Assembly (NCBI GenBank): GCA_032622095.1
Contig: CP136064.1
Span: forward strand, 252,962,484 to 253,026,483
DNA length: 64,000 nt
Origin: Siphonodentalium dalli
Taxonomy: Eukaryota > Mollusca > Scaphopoda > Gadilida > Siphonodentaliidae
Direction of reading: 5' to 3'
The notes under the pieces are model-generated. The model saw only the letters and a list, made by a program, of their open reading frames with translations, ran no database searches and was not told the DNA's origin. The position numbers and the translations under genes are program-made. Below, piece after piece: positions 30,332 to 44,600 of this stretch (position 1 is its first letter; each line of letters opens with the position of its first letter).

Positions 30332-33300
30332 ATGTCAACCTTAAAAACACTTCTTCAAATATCTCAGTTAGTTATAGTCAATAGTAATCCTCGATTAATC
30401 CTAATGTCAACCTTAAAAACACTTCTTCATATATCTCAGTTAGTTATAGTCAATAGTAATCATCGATTAATCCTAATGTCAACCTTAAAAACACTTCTTC
30501 ATATATCTCAGTTAGTTATAGTCAATAGTAATCATCGATTAATCCTAATGTCAACCTTAAAAACACTTCTTCATATATCTCAGTTAGTTATGGTTAATAG
30601 TAATCCTCGATTAATCCTAAGGTCAACCTTAAAAACACTTCTTCATATATCTCAGTTAGTTATGGTTAATAGTAATCCTCGATTAATCCTAATGTCAACC
30701 TTAAAAACACTTCTTCATATATCTCAGTTAGTTATGGTTAATATTAATCCTCGATTAATCCTAATGTCAACCTTAAAAACACTTCTTCGTATATCTCAGT
30801 TAGTTATGGTTAATAGTAATCCTCGATTAATCCTAATGTCAACCTTAAAAACACTTCTTCATATATCTCAGTTAGTTATGGTTAATAGTAATCCTCGATT
30901 AATCCTAAGGTCAACCTTAAAAACACTTCTTCATATATCTCAGTTAGTTATGGTTAATATTAATCCTCGATTAATCCTAATGTCAACCTTAAAAACACTT
31001 CTTCATATATCTCAGTTAGTTATAGTCAATAGTAACCATCGATTAATCCTAATATCAACCTTAAAAACACTTCTTCATATATCTCAGTTAGTTATAGTCA
31101 ATAGTAACCATCGATTAATCCTAATGTCAACCTTAAAAACACTTCTTCAAATATCTCAGTTAGTTATGGTTAATAGTAATCCTCGATTAATCCTAAGGTC
31201 AACCTTAAAAACACTTCTTCATATATCTCAGTTAGTTATGGTTAATAGTAATCCTCGATTAATCCTAATGTCAACCTTAAAAACACTTCTTCATATATCT
31301 CAGTTAGTTATAGTCAATAGTAACCATCGATTAATCCTAATGTCAGCCTTAAAAACACTTCTTCATATATCTCAGTTAGTTATAGTCAATAGTAATCATC
31401 GATTAATCCTAATGTCAGCCTTTAAAACACTTCTTCATATATCTCAGTTAGTTATAGTCAATAGTAATCCTCGATTAATCCTAATGTCAGCCTTAAAAAC
31501 ACTTCTTCATATATCTCAGTTAGTTATAGTCAATAGTAATCCTCGATTAATCCTAATGTCAGCCTTAAAAACACTTCTTCATATATCTCAGTTAGTTATA
31601 GTCAATAGTAATCCTCGATTAATCCTAATGTCAGCCTTAAAAACACTTCTTCATATATCTCAGTTAGTTATAGTTAATATTAATCCTCGATTAATCCTAA
31701 TGTCAACCTTAAAAACACTTCTTCATATATCTCAGTTAGTTATAGTCAATAGTAATCCTCGATTAATCCTAATGTCAACCTTAAAAACACTTCTTCATGT
31801 ATCTCAGTTAGTTATAGTCAATAGTAATCCTCGATTAATCCTAATGTCAGCCTTTAAAACACTTCTTCATATATCTCAGTTAGTTATAGTTAATATTAAT
31901 CCTCGATTAATCCTAAGGTTAATCTTAAAAACACTTCTTCATATATCTCAGTTAGTTATAGTCAATAGTAATCCTCGATTAATCCTAATGTCAGCCTTAA
32001 AAACACTTCTTCATATATCTCAGTTAGTTATAGTCAATAGTAATCCTCGATTAATCCTAATGTCAACCTTAAAAACACTTCTTCATATATCTCAGTTAGT
32101 TATAGTCAATAGTAATCCTCGATTAATCCTAATGTCAGCCTTAAAAACACTTCTTCATATATCTCAGTTAGTTATAGTCAATAGTAATCCTCGATTAATC
32201 CTAATGTCAACCTTAAAAACACTTCTTCATATATCTCAGTTAGTTATAGTCAATAGTAACCATCGATTAATCCTAATGTCAACCTTTAAAACACTTCTTC
32301 ATGTATCTCAGTTAGTTATAGTCAATAGTAACCATCGATTAATCCTAATGTCAACCTTTAAAACACTTCTTCATGTATCTCAGTTAGTTATAGTCAATAG
32401 TAATCCTCGATTAATCCTAATGTCAACCTTAAAAACACTTCTTCATGTATCTCAGTTAGTTATAGTCAATAGTAACCATCGATTAATCCTAATGTCAACC
32501 TTTAAAACACTTCTTCATATATCTCAGTTAGTTATAGTTAATAGTAACCATCGATTAATCCTAATGTCAACCTTTAAAACACTTCTTCATATATCTCAGT
32601 TAGTTATAGTCAATAGTAACCATCGATTAATCCTAATGTCAGCCTTTAAAACACTTCTTCATATATCTCAGTTAGTTATAGTTAATAGTAATCATCGATT
32701 AATCATAATGTCAACCTTAAAAACACTTCTTCATATATCTCAGTTAGTTATAGTTAATAGTAACCATCGATTAATCCTAATGTCACCCTTAAAAACACTT
32801 CTTCATATATCTCAGTTAGTTATAGTCAATAGTAACCATCGATTAATCCTAATGTCAACCTTTAAAACACTTCTTCATATATCTCAGTTAGTTATAGTTA
32901 ATAGTAATCATCGATTAATCATAATGTCAACCTTTAAAACACTTCTTCATATATCTCAGTTAGTTATAGTCAATAGTAATCATCGATTAATCGTAATGTC
33001 AACCTTAAAAACACCTCTTCATATATCTCAGTTAGTTATAGTTAATAGTAATCCTCGATTAATCCTAATGTCAACCTTAAAAACACTTCTTCATATATCT
33101 CAGTTAGTTATAGTTAATAGTAATCCTCGATTAATCCTAATGTCAACCTTAAAAACACTTCTTCATATATCTCAGTTAGTTATAGTCAATAGAAATCCTC
33201 GATTAATCCTAATGTCAGCCTTTAAAACACTTCTTCATATATCTCAGTTAGTTATAGTCAATAGTAACCATCGATTAATCCTAATGTCAGCCTTTAAAAC

Positions 33301-35986
33301 ACTTCTTCATATATCTCAGTTAGTTATAGTTAATAGTAACCATCGATTAATCCTAATGTCACCCTTTAAAACACTTCTTCATATATCTCAGTTAGTTATA
33401 GTTAATAGTAACCATCGATTAATCCTAATGTCAGCCTTTAAAACACTTCTTCATGTATCTCAGTTAGTTATAGTCAATAGTAACCATCGATTAATCCTAA
33501 TGTCAGCCTTTAAAACACTTCTTCATGTATCTCAGTTAGTTATAGTCAATAGTAATCCTCGATTAATCCTAATGTCAGCCTTTAAAACACTTCTTCATAT
33601 ATCTCAGTTAGTTATAGTCAATAGTAATCCTCGATTAATCCTAATGTCAACCTTAAAAACACTTCTTCATATATCTCAGTTAGTTATAGTCAATAGTAAT
33701 CCTCTATTCATCCTAATGTCAACCTTAAAAACACTTCTTCATATATCTCAGTTAGTTATAGTCAATAGTAATCCTCGATTAATCCTAATGTCAGCCTTTA
33801 AAACACTTCTTCATATATCTCAGTTAGTTATAGTCAATAGTAATCCTCGATTAATCCTAATGTCAGCCTTTAAAACACTTCTTCATATATCTCAGTTAGT
33901 TATAGTTAATAGTAACCATCGATTAATCCTAATGTCAGCCTTTAAAACACTTCTTCATATATCTCAGTTAGTTATAGTTAATAGTAACCATCGATTAATC
34001 CTAATGTCAGCCTTTAAAACACTTCTTCATATATCTCAGTTAGTTATAGTTAATAGTAACCATCGATTAATCCTAATGTCAGCCTTAAAAACACTTCTTC
34101 ATATATCTCAGTTAGTTATAGTCAATAGTAACCATCGATTAATCCTAATGTCAGCCTTAAAAACACTTCTTCATATATCTCAGTTAGTTATAGTCAATAG
34201 TAACCATCGATTAATCCTAATGTCAGCCTTTAAAACACTTCTTCATATATCTCAGTTAGTTATAGTCAATAGTAACCATCGATTAATCCTAATGTCAACC
34301 TTAAAAACACTTCTTCATATATCTCAGTTAGTTATAGTCAATAGTAACCATCGATTAATCCTAATGTCAACCTTAAAAACACTTCTTCATGTATCTCAGT
34401 TAGTTATAGTCAATAGTAATCCTCGATTCATCCTAATGTCAGCCTTTAAAACACTTCTTCATATATCTCAGTTAGTTATAGTTAATAGTAACCATCGATT
34501 AATCCTAATGTCAGCCTTTAAAACACTTCTTCATATATCTCAGTTAGTTATAGTTAATAGTAACCATCGATTAATCCTAATGTCAACCTTAAAAACACTT
34601 CTTCATATATCTCAGTTAGTTATAGTCAATAGTAACCATCGATTAATCCTAATGTCAACCTTAAAAACACTTCTTCATGTATCTCAGTTAGTTATAGTCA
34701 ATAGTAATCCTCGATTCATCCTAATGTCAGCCTTTAAAACACTTCTTCATATATCTCAGTTAGTTATAGTTAATAGTAACCATCGATTAATCCTAATGTC
34801 AGCCTTTAAAACACTTCTTCATATATCTCAGTTAGTTATAGTTAATAGTAACCATCGATTAATCCTAATGTCAGCCTTAAAAACACTTCTTCATATATCT
34901 CAGTTAGTTATAGTCAATAGTAACCATCGATTAATCCTAATGTCAGCCTTAAAAACACTTCTTCATATATCTCAGTTAGTTATAGTCAATAGTAACCATC
35001 GATTAATCCTAATGTCAGCCTTTAAAACACTTCTTCATATATCTCAGTTAGTTATAGTCAATAGTAACCATCGATTAATCCTAATGTCAACCTTAAAAAC
35101 ACTTCTTCATATATCTCAGTTAGTTATAGTCAATAGTAACCATCGATTAATCCTAATGTCAACCTTAAAAACACTTCTTCATGTATCTCAGTTAGTTATA
35201 GTCAATAGTAATCCTCGATTCATCCTAATGTCAGCCTTTAAAACACTTCTTCATATATCTCAGTTAGTTATAGTTAATAGTAACCATCGATTAATCCTAA
35301 TGTCAGCCTTTAAAACACTTCTTCATATATCTCAGTTAGTTATAGTTAATAGTAACCATCGATTAATCCTAATGTCAGCCTTTAAAACACTTCTTCATAT
35401 ATCTCAGTTAGTTATAGTTAATAGTAATCCTCGATTCATCCTAATGTCAGCCTTTAAAACACTTCTTCATATATCTCAGTTAGTTATAGTCAATAGTAAT
35501 CATCGATTAATCCAAATGTCAGCCTTAAAAACACTTCTTCATATATCTCAGTTAGTTATAGTTAATAGTAACCATCGATTCATCCTAATGTCAGCCTTTA
35601 AAACACTTCTTCATATATCTCAGTTAGTTATAGTTAATAGTAATCATCGATTAATCCTAATGTCAGCCTTAAAAACACTTCTTCATATATCTCAGTTAGT
35701 TATAGTCAATAGTAATCATCGATTAATCCAAATGTCAGCCTTAAAAACACTTCTTCATATATCTCAGTTAGTTATAGTCAATAGTAACCATCGATTCATC
35801 CTAATGTCAGCCTTAAAAACACTTCTTCATATATCTCAGTTAGTTATAGTCAATAGTAATTCTCTATTAATCCTAATGTCAGCCTTTAAAACACTTCTTC
35901 ATATATCTCAGTTAGTTATAGTTAATAGTAACCCTCGATTCATCCTAATGTCACCTTTAAAACACTTCTTCATATATCTCAGTTAG
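30332..35986 (+). other. Long open frame made by in-phase 72-bp units (1,884 codons); probably not a gene
   Basis: Because the unit is 24 codons and one frame has no stop, this stretch reads as about 78 repeats of a 24-residue motif, LKTLLHISQLVIVNSNPRLI plus a short linker (ILMST). The other five frames all have stops in each unit. Most frequent variants change the amino acid (T/A/P, L/F, P/H, L/F, I/V); only GTC/GTT and AAT/AAC are silent. There is no signal peptide, no cap or non-repeat domain and no recognisable promoter. The frame ends by a one-base deletion at about 35,952. The 24-residue period recalls leucine-rich repeats, but the asparagine position does not fit. I regard it as a by-product of unit length. 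Confidence 0.75.
34080..35390 (+). repeat. Segmentally duplicated block inside the satellite
   Basis: The diagnostic CATGTATCTC unit followed by a TTCATCC unit recurs at 34,388, 34,676 and 35,180, that is 288 bp (4 units) and 504 bp (7 units) apart, with the same order of neighbouring variants. This shows recent unequal exchange of multi-unit segments. Confidence 0.75.
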
Positions 35987-37599
35987 TTATAGTTAATAGT
36001 AACCATCGATTCATCCTAATGTCAGCCTTAAAAACACTTCTTCATATATCTCAGTTAGTTATAGTTAAATAGTAATCATCGATTCATCCTAATGTCAGCC
36101 TTTAAAACACTTCTTCATATATCTCAGTTAGTTATGGTTAATATTAATCATCGATTAATCCTAATGTCAGCCTTTAAAACACTTCTTCATATATCTCAGT
36201 TAGTTATAGTTAATAGTAATCCTCGATTAATCCTAATGTCAGCCTTAAAAACACTTCTTCATATATCTCAGTTAGTTATAGTTAATAGTAACCATCGATT
36301 AATCCTAATGTCAGCCTTAAAAACACTTCTTCATATATCTCAGTTAGTTATAGTTAATAGTAACCATCGATTAATCCTAATGTCAGCCTTTAAAACACTT
36401 CTTCATATATCTCAGTTAGTTATAGTTAATAGTAATCCTCGATTAATCCTAATGTCAACCTTAAAAACACTTCTTCATATATCGCAGTTAGTTATGGTTA
36501 ATAGTAACCATCGATTAATCCTAATGTCAGCCTTTAAAACACTTCTTCATATATCTCAGTTAGTTATAGTCAATAGTAACCATCGATTAATCCTAATGTC
36601 ACCCTTTAAAACACTTCTTCATATATCTCAGTTAGTTATAGTCAATATTAATCCTCGATTCATCCTAATGTCAGCCTTTAAAACACTTCTTCATATATCT
36701 CAGTTAGTTATAGTTAATATTAACCATCGATTAATCCTAATGTCAGCCTTTAAAACACTTCTTCATGTATCTCAGTTAGTTATAGTTAATATTAATCCTC
36801 GATTCATCCTAATGTCAGCCTTTAAAACACTTCTTCATATATCTCAGTTAGTTATAGTTAATAGTAACCATCGATTAATCCTAATGTCAGCCTTAAAAAC
36901 ACTTCTTCATATATCTCAGTTAGTTATAGTTAATAGTAACCATCGATTAATCCTAATGTCAGCCTTTAAAACACTTCTTCATATATCTCAGTTAGTTATA
37001 GTTAATAGTAACCATCGATTAATCCTAATGTCAGCCTTTAAAACACTTCTTCATATATCTCAGTTAGTTATAGTTAATAGTAACCCTCGATTCATCCTAA
37101 TGTCACCCTTAAAAACACTTCTTCATATATCTCAGTTAGTTATAGTGAATAGTAACCATCGATTCATCCTAATGTCAACCTTTAAAACACTTCTTCATAT
37201 ATCTCAGTTAGTTATAGTCAATATTAATCATCGATTCATCCTAATGTCAGCCTTTAAAACACTTCTTCATATATCTCAGTTAGTTATAGTCAATAGTAAC
37301 CATCGATTCATCCTAATGTCAACCTTTAAAACACTTCTTCATATATCTCAGTTAGTTATAGTCAATAGAAACCATCGATTCATCCTAATGTCAGCCTTTA
37401 AAACACTTCTTCATATATCTCAGTTAGTTATAGTCAATAGTAACCATCGATTCATCCTAATGTCACCCTTAAAAACACTTCTTCATATATCTCAGTTAGT
37501 TATAGTCAATAGTAATCCTCGATTCATCCTAATGTCAGCCTTTAAAACACTTCTTCATATATCTCAGTTAGTTATAGTCAATAGTAATCCTCGATTAAT

Positions 37600-38400
37600 C
37601 CTAATGTCAACCTTAAAAACACTTCTTCATATATCTCAGTTAGTTATAGTCAATAGTAACCATCGATTCATCCTAATGTCACCCTTAAAAACACTTCTTC
37701 ATATATCTCAGTTAGTTATAGTTAATAGTAATCATCGATTCATCCTAATGTCAGCCTTTAAAACACTTCTACATATATCTCAGTTAGTTATAGTCAATAG
37801 TAATCCTCGATTCATCCTAATGTCAGCCTTTAAAACACTTCTTCATATATCTCAGTTAGTTATAGTCAATAGTAATCCTCGATTAATCCTAATGTCAACC
37901 TTAAAAACACTTCTTCATATATCTCAGTTAGTTATAGTCAATAGTAACCATCGATTCATCCTAATGTCACCCTTAAAAACACTTCTTCATATATCTCAGT
38001 TAGTTATAGTCAATAGTAATCATCGATTCATCCTAATGTCAGCCCTTAAAACACTTCTTCATATATCTCAGTTAGTTATAGTTAAATAGTAACCATCGAT
38101 TAATCCTAATGTCACCCTTAAAAACACTTCTTCATATATCTCAGTTAGTTATAGTCAATAGTAATCCTCGATTAATCCTAATGTCAACCTTAAAAACACT
38201 TCTTCATATATCTCAGTTAGTTATAGTCAATAGTAACCATCGATTCATCCTAATGTCACCCTTAAAAACACTTCTTCATATATCTCAGTTAGTTATAGTC
38301 AATAGTAATCATCGATTCATCCTAATGTCAGCCCTTAAAACACTTCTTCATATATCTCAGTTAGTTATAGTTAAATAGTAACCATCGATTAATCCTAATG
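37600..38400 (+). repeat. 289-bp higher-order repeat (three 72-bp units plus one 73-bp unit)
   Basis: The order of CAACC, CACCC and CAGCC units ending in a GTTAAATAG unit repeats with a period of 289 bp: the open frames starting at 38,109 and 38,398 begin at equivalent positions and end at the same TAG. The extra base shifts frame once per higher-order unit. Confidence 0.75.
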
Positions 38401-40749
38401 TCACCCTTAAAAACACTTCTTCATATATCTCAGTTAGTTATAGTTAATAGTAATCATCGATTCATCCTAATGTCAGCCTTTAAAACACTTCTACATATAT
38501 CTCAGTTAGTTATAGTCAATAGTAACCATCGATTCATCCTAATGTCAGCCTTTAAAACACTTCTTCATATATCTCAGTTAGTTATAGTCAATAGTAATCA
38601 TCGATTAATCCTAAGGTCAGCCTTTAAAACACTTCTTCATATATCTCAGTTAGTTATAGTCAAAAGTAACCATCGATTCATCCTAATGTCACCCTTTAAA
38701 ACACTTCTTCATATATCTCAGTTAGTTATAGTCAATAGTAACCATCGATTCATCCTAATGTCAGCCTTTAAAACACTTCTTCATATATCTCAGTTAGTTA
38801 TAGTTAATAGTAACCATCGATTAATCCTAATGTCAGCCTTTAAAACACTTCTTCATATATCTCAGTTAGTTATAGTTAAATAGTAACCATCGATTAATCC
38901 TAATGTCAGCCTTTAAAACACTTCTTCATATATCTCAGTTAGTTATAGTCAATAGTAACCATCGATTCATCCTAATGTCAGCCTTTAAAACACTTCTTCA
39001 TATATCTCAGTTAGTTATAGTCAATAGTAACCATCGATTCATCCTAATGTCAGCCTTTAAAACACTTCTTCATATATCTCAGTTATTTATAGTTAATAGT
39101 AACCATCGATTAATCCTAATGTCAGCCTTTAAAACACTTCTTCATATATCTCAGTTAGTTATAGTTAATAGAAACCATCGATTCATCCTAATGTCACCCT
39201 TTAAAACACTTCTTCATATATCTCAGTTAGTTATAGTTAATAGAAACCATCGATTCATCCTAATGTCACCCTTTAAAACACTTCTTCATATATCTCAGTT
39301 AGTTATAGTTTAATAGAAACCATCGATTCATCCTAATGTCAGCCTTTAAAACACTTCTTCATATATCTCAGTTAGTTATAGTTAAATAGTAACCATCGAT
39401 TCATCCTAATGTCAGCCTTTAAAACACTTCTTCATATATCTCAGTTAGTTATAGTTAAATAGTAACCATCGATTCATCCTAATGTCACCCTTTAAAACAC
39501 TTCTTCATATATCTCAGTTAGTTATAGTTAATAGAAACCATCGATTCATCCTAATGTCACCCTTTAAAACACTTCTTCATATATCTCAGTTAGTTATAGT
39601 TAAATAGTAACCATCGATTCATCCTAATGTCAGCCTTTAAACACTTCTTCATATATCTCAGTTAGTTATAGTTAAATAGTAACCATCGATTAATCCTAAT
39701 GTCAGCCTTAAAAACACTTCTTCATATATCTCAGTTAGTTATAGTTAAATAGAAACCATCGATTCATCCTAATGTCAGCCTTTAAAACACTTCTTCATAT
39801 ATCTCAGTTAGTTATAGTCAATAGTAACCATCGATTCATCCTAATGTCAGCATTAAAAACACTTCTTCATATATCTCAGTTAGTTATAGTCAATAGTAAC
39901 CATCGATTAATCCTAATGTCAGCCTTTAAAACACTTCTTCATATATCTCAGTTAGTTATAGTCAATAGTAACCATCGATTCATCCTAATGTCAGCATTAA
40001 AAACACTTCTTCATATATCTCAGTTAGTTATAGTTAATAGTAATCCTCGATTCATCCTAATGTCAGCCTTTAAAACACTTCTTCATATATCTCAGTTAGT
40101 TATAGTTAAATAGAAACCATCGATTCATCCTAATGTCAGCCTTTAAAACACTTCTTCATATATCTCAGTTAGTTATGATTAAATAGTAATCATCGATTCA
40201 TCCTAATGTCACCCTTTAAAACACTTCTTCATATATCTCAGTTAGTTATAGTTAATATTAATCATCGATTCATCCTAATGTCAGCCTTTAAAACACTTCT
40301 TCATATATCTCAGTTAGTTATAGTTAAATAGAAACCATCGATTCATCCTAATGTCAGCCTTAAAAACACTTCTTCATATATCTCAGTTAGTTATAGTTAA
40401 TAGAAACCATCGATTCATCCTAATGTCAGCCTTTAAAACACTTCTTCATATATCTCAGTTAGTTATAGTTAATAGTAACCATCGATTAATCCTAATGTCA
40501 GCCTTTAAAACACTTCTTCATATATCTCAGTTAGTTATAGTTAATAGTAACCATCGATTCATCCTAATGTCAGCCTTTAAAACACTTCTTCATATATCTC
40601 AGTTAGTTATAGTCAATATTAACCATCGATTCATCCTAATGTCAGCCTTTAAAACACTTCTTCATATATCTCAGTTAGTTATAGTTAATATTAACCATCG
40701 ATTCATCCTAATGTCAACCTTAAAAACACTTCTTCATATATCTCAGTTA

Positions 40750-41640
40750 GTTATAGTCAATAGAAACCATCGATTAATCCTAATGTCAGCCTTTAAAACA
40801 CTTCTTCATATATCTCAGTTAGTTATAGTTAATAGTAACCATCGATTCATCCTAATGTCAGCCTTTAAAACACTTCTTCATATATCTCAGTTAGTTATAG
40901 TTAATAGTAACCATCGATTCATCCTAATGTCAGCCTTTAAAACACTTCTTCATATATCTCAGTTAGTTATAGTCAATAGTAATCCTCGATTCATCCTAAT
41001 GTCAGCCTTAAAAACACTTCTTCATATATCTCAGTTAGTTATAGTCAATAGAAACCATCGATTAATCCTAATGTCAGCCTTTAAAACACTTCTTCATATA
41101 TCTCAGTTAGTTATAGTTAATAGTAACCATCGATTCATCCTAATGTCAGCCTTTAAAACACTTCTTCATATATCTCAGTTAGTTATAGTTAATAGTAACC
41201 ATCGATTCATCCTAATGTCAGCCTTTAAAACACTTCTTCATATATCTCAGTTAGTTATAGTCAATAGTAATCCTCGATTCATCCTAATGTCAGCCTTAAA
41301 AACACTTCTTCATATATCTCAGTTAGTTATAGTCAATAGAAACCATCGATTAATCCTAATGTCAGCCTTTAAAACACTTCTTCATATATCTCAGTTAGTT
41401 ATAGTTAATAGTAACCATCGATTCATCCTAATGTCAGCCTTTAAAACACTTCTTCATATATCTCAGTTAGTTATAGTCAATAGTAATCCTCGATTCATCC
41501 TAATGTCAGCCTTTAAAACACTTCTTCATATATCTCAGTTAGTTATAGTCAATAGTAATCCTCGATTCATCCTAATGTCAGCCTTTAAAACACTTCTTCA
41601 TATATCTCAGTTAGTTATAGTTAATAGAAACCATCGATTC
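40750..41640 (+). repeat. 288-bp higher-order repeat (four 72-bp units)
   Basis: The rare TAGAAACCATCGATTAATCC unit occurs at 40,761, 41,049 and 41,337, exactly 288 bp apart, with identical intervening variant order. Confidence 0.85.
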
Positions 41641-44600
41641 ATCCTAATGTCAGCCTTTAAAACACTTCTTCATATATCTCAGTTAGTTATAGTCAATAGT
41701 AACCATCGATTAATCCTAATGTCAACCTTAAAAACACTTCTTCATATATCTCAGTTAGTTATAGTTAATATTAACCATCGATTCATCCTAATGTCAACCT
41801 TTAAAACACTTCTTCATATATCTCAGTTAGTTATAGTTAATATTAACCATCGATTCATCCTAATGTCAACCTTAAAAACACTTCTTCATATATCTCAGTT
41901 AGTTATAGTCAATAGAAACCATCGATTAATCCTAATGTCAGCCTTTAAAACACTTCTTCATATATCTCAGTTAGTTATAGTCAATAGTAATCCTCGATTC
42001 ATCCTAATGTCAGCCTTTAAAACACTTCTTCATATATCTCAGTTAGTTATAGTTAATAGTAACCATCGATTCATCCTAATGTCAGCCTTTAAAACACTTC
42101 TTCATATATCTCAGTTAGTTATAGTCAATAGTAATCCTCGATTCATCCTAATGTCAGCCTTTAAAACACTTCTTCATATATCTCAGTTAGTTATAGTCAA
42201 TATTAATCCTCGATTCATCCTAATGTCAGCCTTTAAAACACTTCTTCATATATCTCAGTTAGTTATAGTCAATAGAAACCATCGATTAATCCTAATGTCA
42301 CCCTTTAAAACACTTCTTCATATATCTCAGTTAGTTATAGTTAATAGTAATCATCGATTCATCCTAATGTCAGCCTTTAAAACACTTCTTCATATATCTC
42401 AGTTAGTTATAGTTAATATTAACCATCGATTCATCCTAATGTCAGCCTTTAAAACACTTCTTCATATATCTCAGTTAGTTATAGTTAATATTAACCATCG
42501 ATTCATCCTAATGTCAACCTTAAAAACACTTCTTCATATATCTCAGTTAGTTATAGTTAATAGTAACCATCGATTAATCCTAATGTCAGCCTTTAAAACA
42601 CTTCTTCATATATCTCAGTTAGTTATAGTCAATAGTAATCATCGATTAATCCTAATGTCAACCTTAAAAACACTTCTTCATGTATCTCAGTTAGTTATAG
42701 TCAATAGTAACCATCGATTAATCCTAATGTCAACCTTAAAAACACTTCTTCATATATCTCAGTTAGTTATAGTCAATAGAAACCATCGATTAATCCTAAT
42801 GTCAGCCTTTAAAACACTTCTTCATATATCTCAGTTAGTTATAGTCAATAGTAATCCTCGATTCATCCTAATGTCAGCCTTTAAAACACTTCTTCATATA
42901 TCTCAGTTAGTTATAGTCAATAGTAATCCTCGATTCATCCTAATGTCAGCCTTTAAAACACTTCTTCATATATCTCAGTTAGTTATAGTTAATAGTAAGT
43001 CTCTATTAATCCTAATGTCAGCCTTTAAAACACTTCTTCATATATCTCAGTTAGTTATAGTCAATAGAAACCATCGATTAATCCTAATGTCACCCTTAAA
43101 AACACTTCTTCATATATCTCAGTTAGTTATAGTCAATAGTAACCATCGATTAATCCTAATGTCAGCCTTAAAAACACTTCTTCATATATCTCAGTTAGTT
43201 ATATTCAATAGTAACCATCGATTCATCCTAATGTCACCCTTTAAAACACTTCTTCATATATCTCAGTTAGTTATAGTCAATAGTAACCATCGATTCATCC
43301 TAATGTCAGCCTTTAAAACACTTCTTCATATATCTCAGTTAGTTATAGTCAATAGTAACCATCGATTAATCCTAATGTCAGCCTTAAAAACACTTCTTCA
43401 TATATCTCAGTTAGTTATAGTTAATAGTAACCATCGATTAATCCTAATGTCAGCCTTAAAAACACTTCTTCATATATCTCAGTTAGTTATAGTCAATAGT
43501 AACCATCGATTAATCCTAATGTCAGCCTTAAAAACACTTCTTCATATATCTCAGTTAGTTATAGTTAATAGTAACCATCGATTCATCCTAATGTCAGCCT
43601 TAAAAACACTTCTTCATATATCTCAGTTAGTTATAGTTAAATAGTAACCATCGATTAATCCTAATGTCAGCCTTAAAAACACTTCTTCATATATCTCAGT
43701 TAGTTATAGTCAATAGTAACCCTCGATTCATCCTAATGTCAGCCTTTAAAACACTTCTTCATATATCTCAGTTAGTTATAGTTAATAGTAATCATCGATT
43801 CATCCTAATGTCAGCATTAAAAACACTTCTTCATATATCTCAGTTAGTTATAGTTAAATAGTAACCATCGATTCATCCTAATGTCAGCCTTAAAAACACT
43901 TCTTCATATATCTCAGTTAGTTATAGTCAATAGTAACCCTCGATTCATCCTAATGTCAGCCTTTAAAACACTTCTTCATATATCTCAGTTAGTTATAGTC
44001 AATAGTAACCCTCGATTCATCCTAATGTCAGCATTAAAAACACTTCTTCATATATCTCAGTTAGTTATAGTCAATAGTAACCCTCGATTCATCCTAATGT
44101 CAGCCTTTAAAACACTTCTTCATATATCTCAGTTAGTTATAGTTAATAGTAATCATCGATTCATCCTAATGTCAGCATTAAAAACACTTCTTCATATATC
44201 TCAGTTAGTTATAGTCAATAGTAACCATCGATTCATCCTAATGTCAGCCTTAAAAACACTTCTTCATATATCTCAGTTAGTTATAGTTAAATAGTAACCC
44301 TCGATTCATCCTAATGTCAGCCTTTAAAACACTTCTTCATATATCTCAGTTAGTTATAGTTAATAGTAATCATCGATTCATCCTAATGTCAGCATTAAAA
44401 ACACTTCTTCATATATCTCAGTTAGTTATAGTTAAATAGTAACCATCGATTCATCCTAATGTCAGCCTTAAAAACACTTCTTCATATATCTCAGTTAGTT
44501 ATAGTTAATAGTAACCATCGATTCATCCTAATGTCAGCCTTTAAAACACTTCTTCATATATCTCAGTTAGTTATAGTCAATAGTAATCCTCGATTAATCC

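Noticed and set aside
30332-35986. Leucine-rich-repeat protein encoded by the satellite
   Set aside because: The 24-residue period and leucine pattern recall LRRs, but the asparagine is displaced relative to the LxxLxLxxN core, no caps or signal peptide exist, most variation is non-silent, and the array breaks frame by one-base indels elsewhere.
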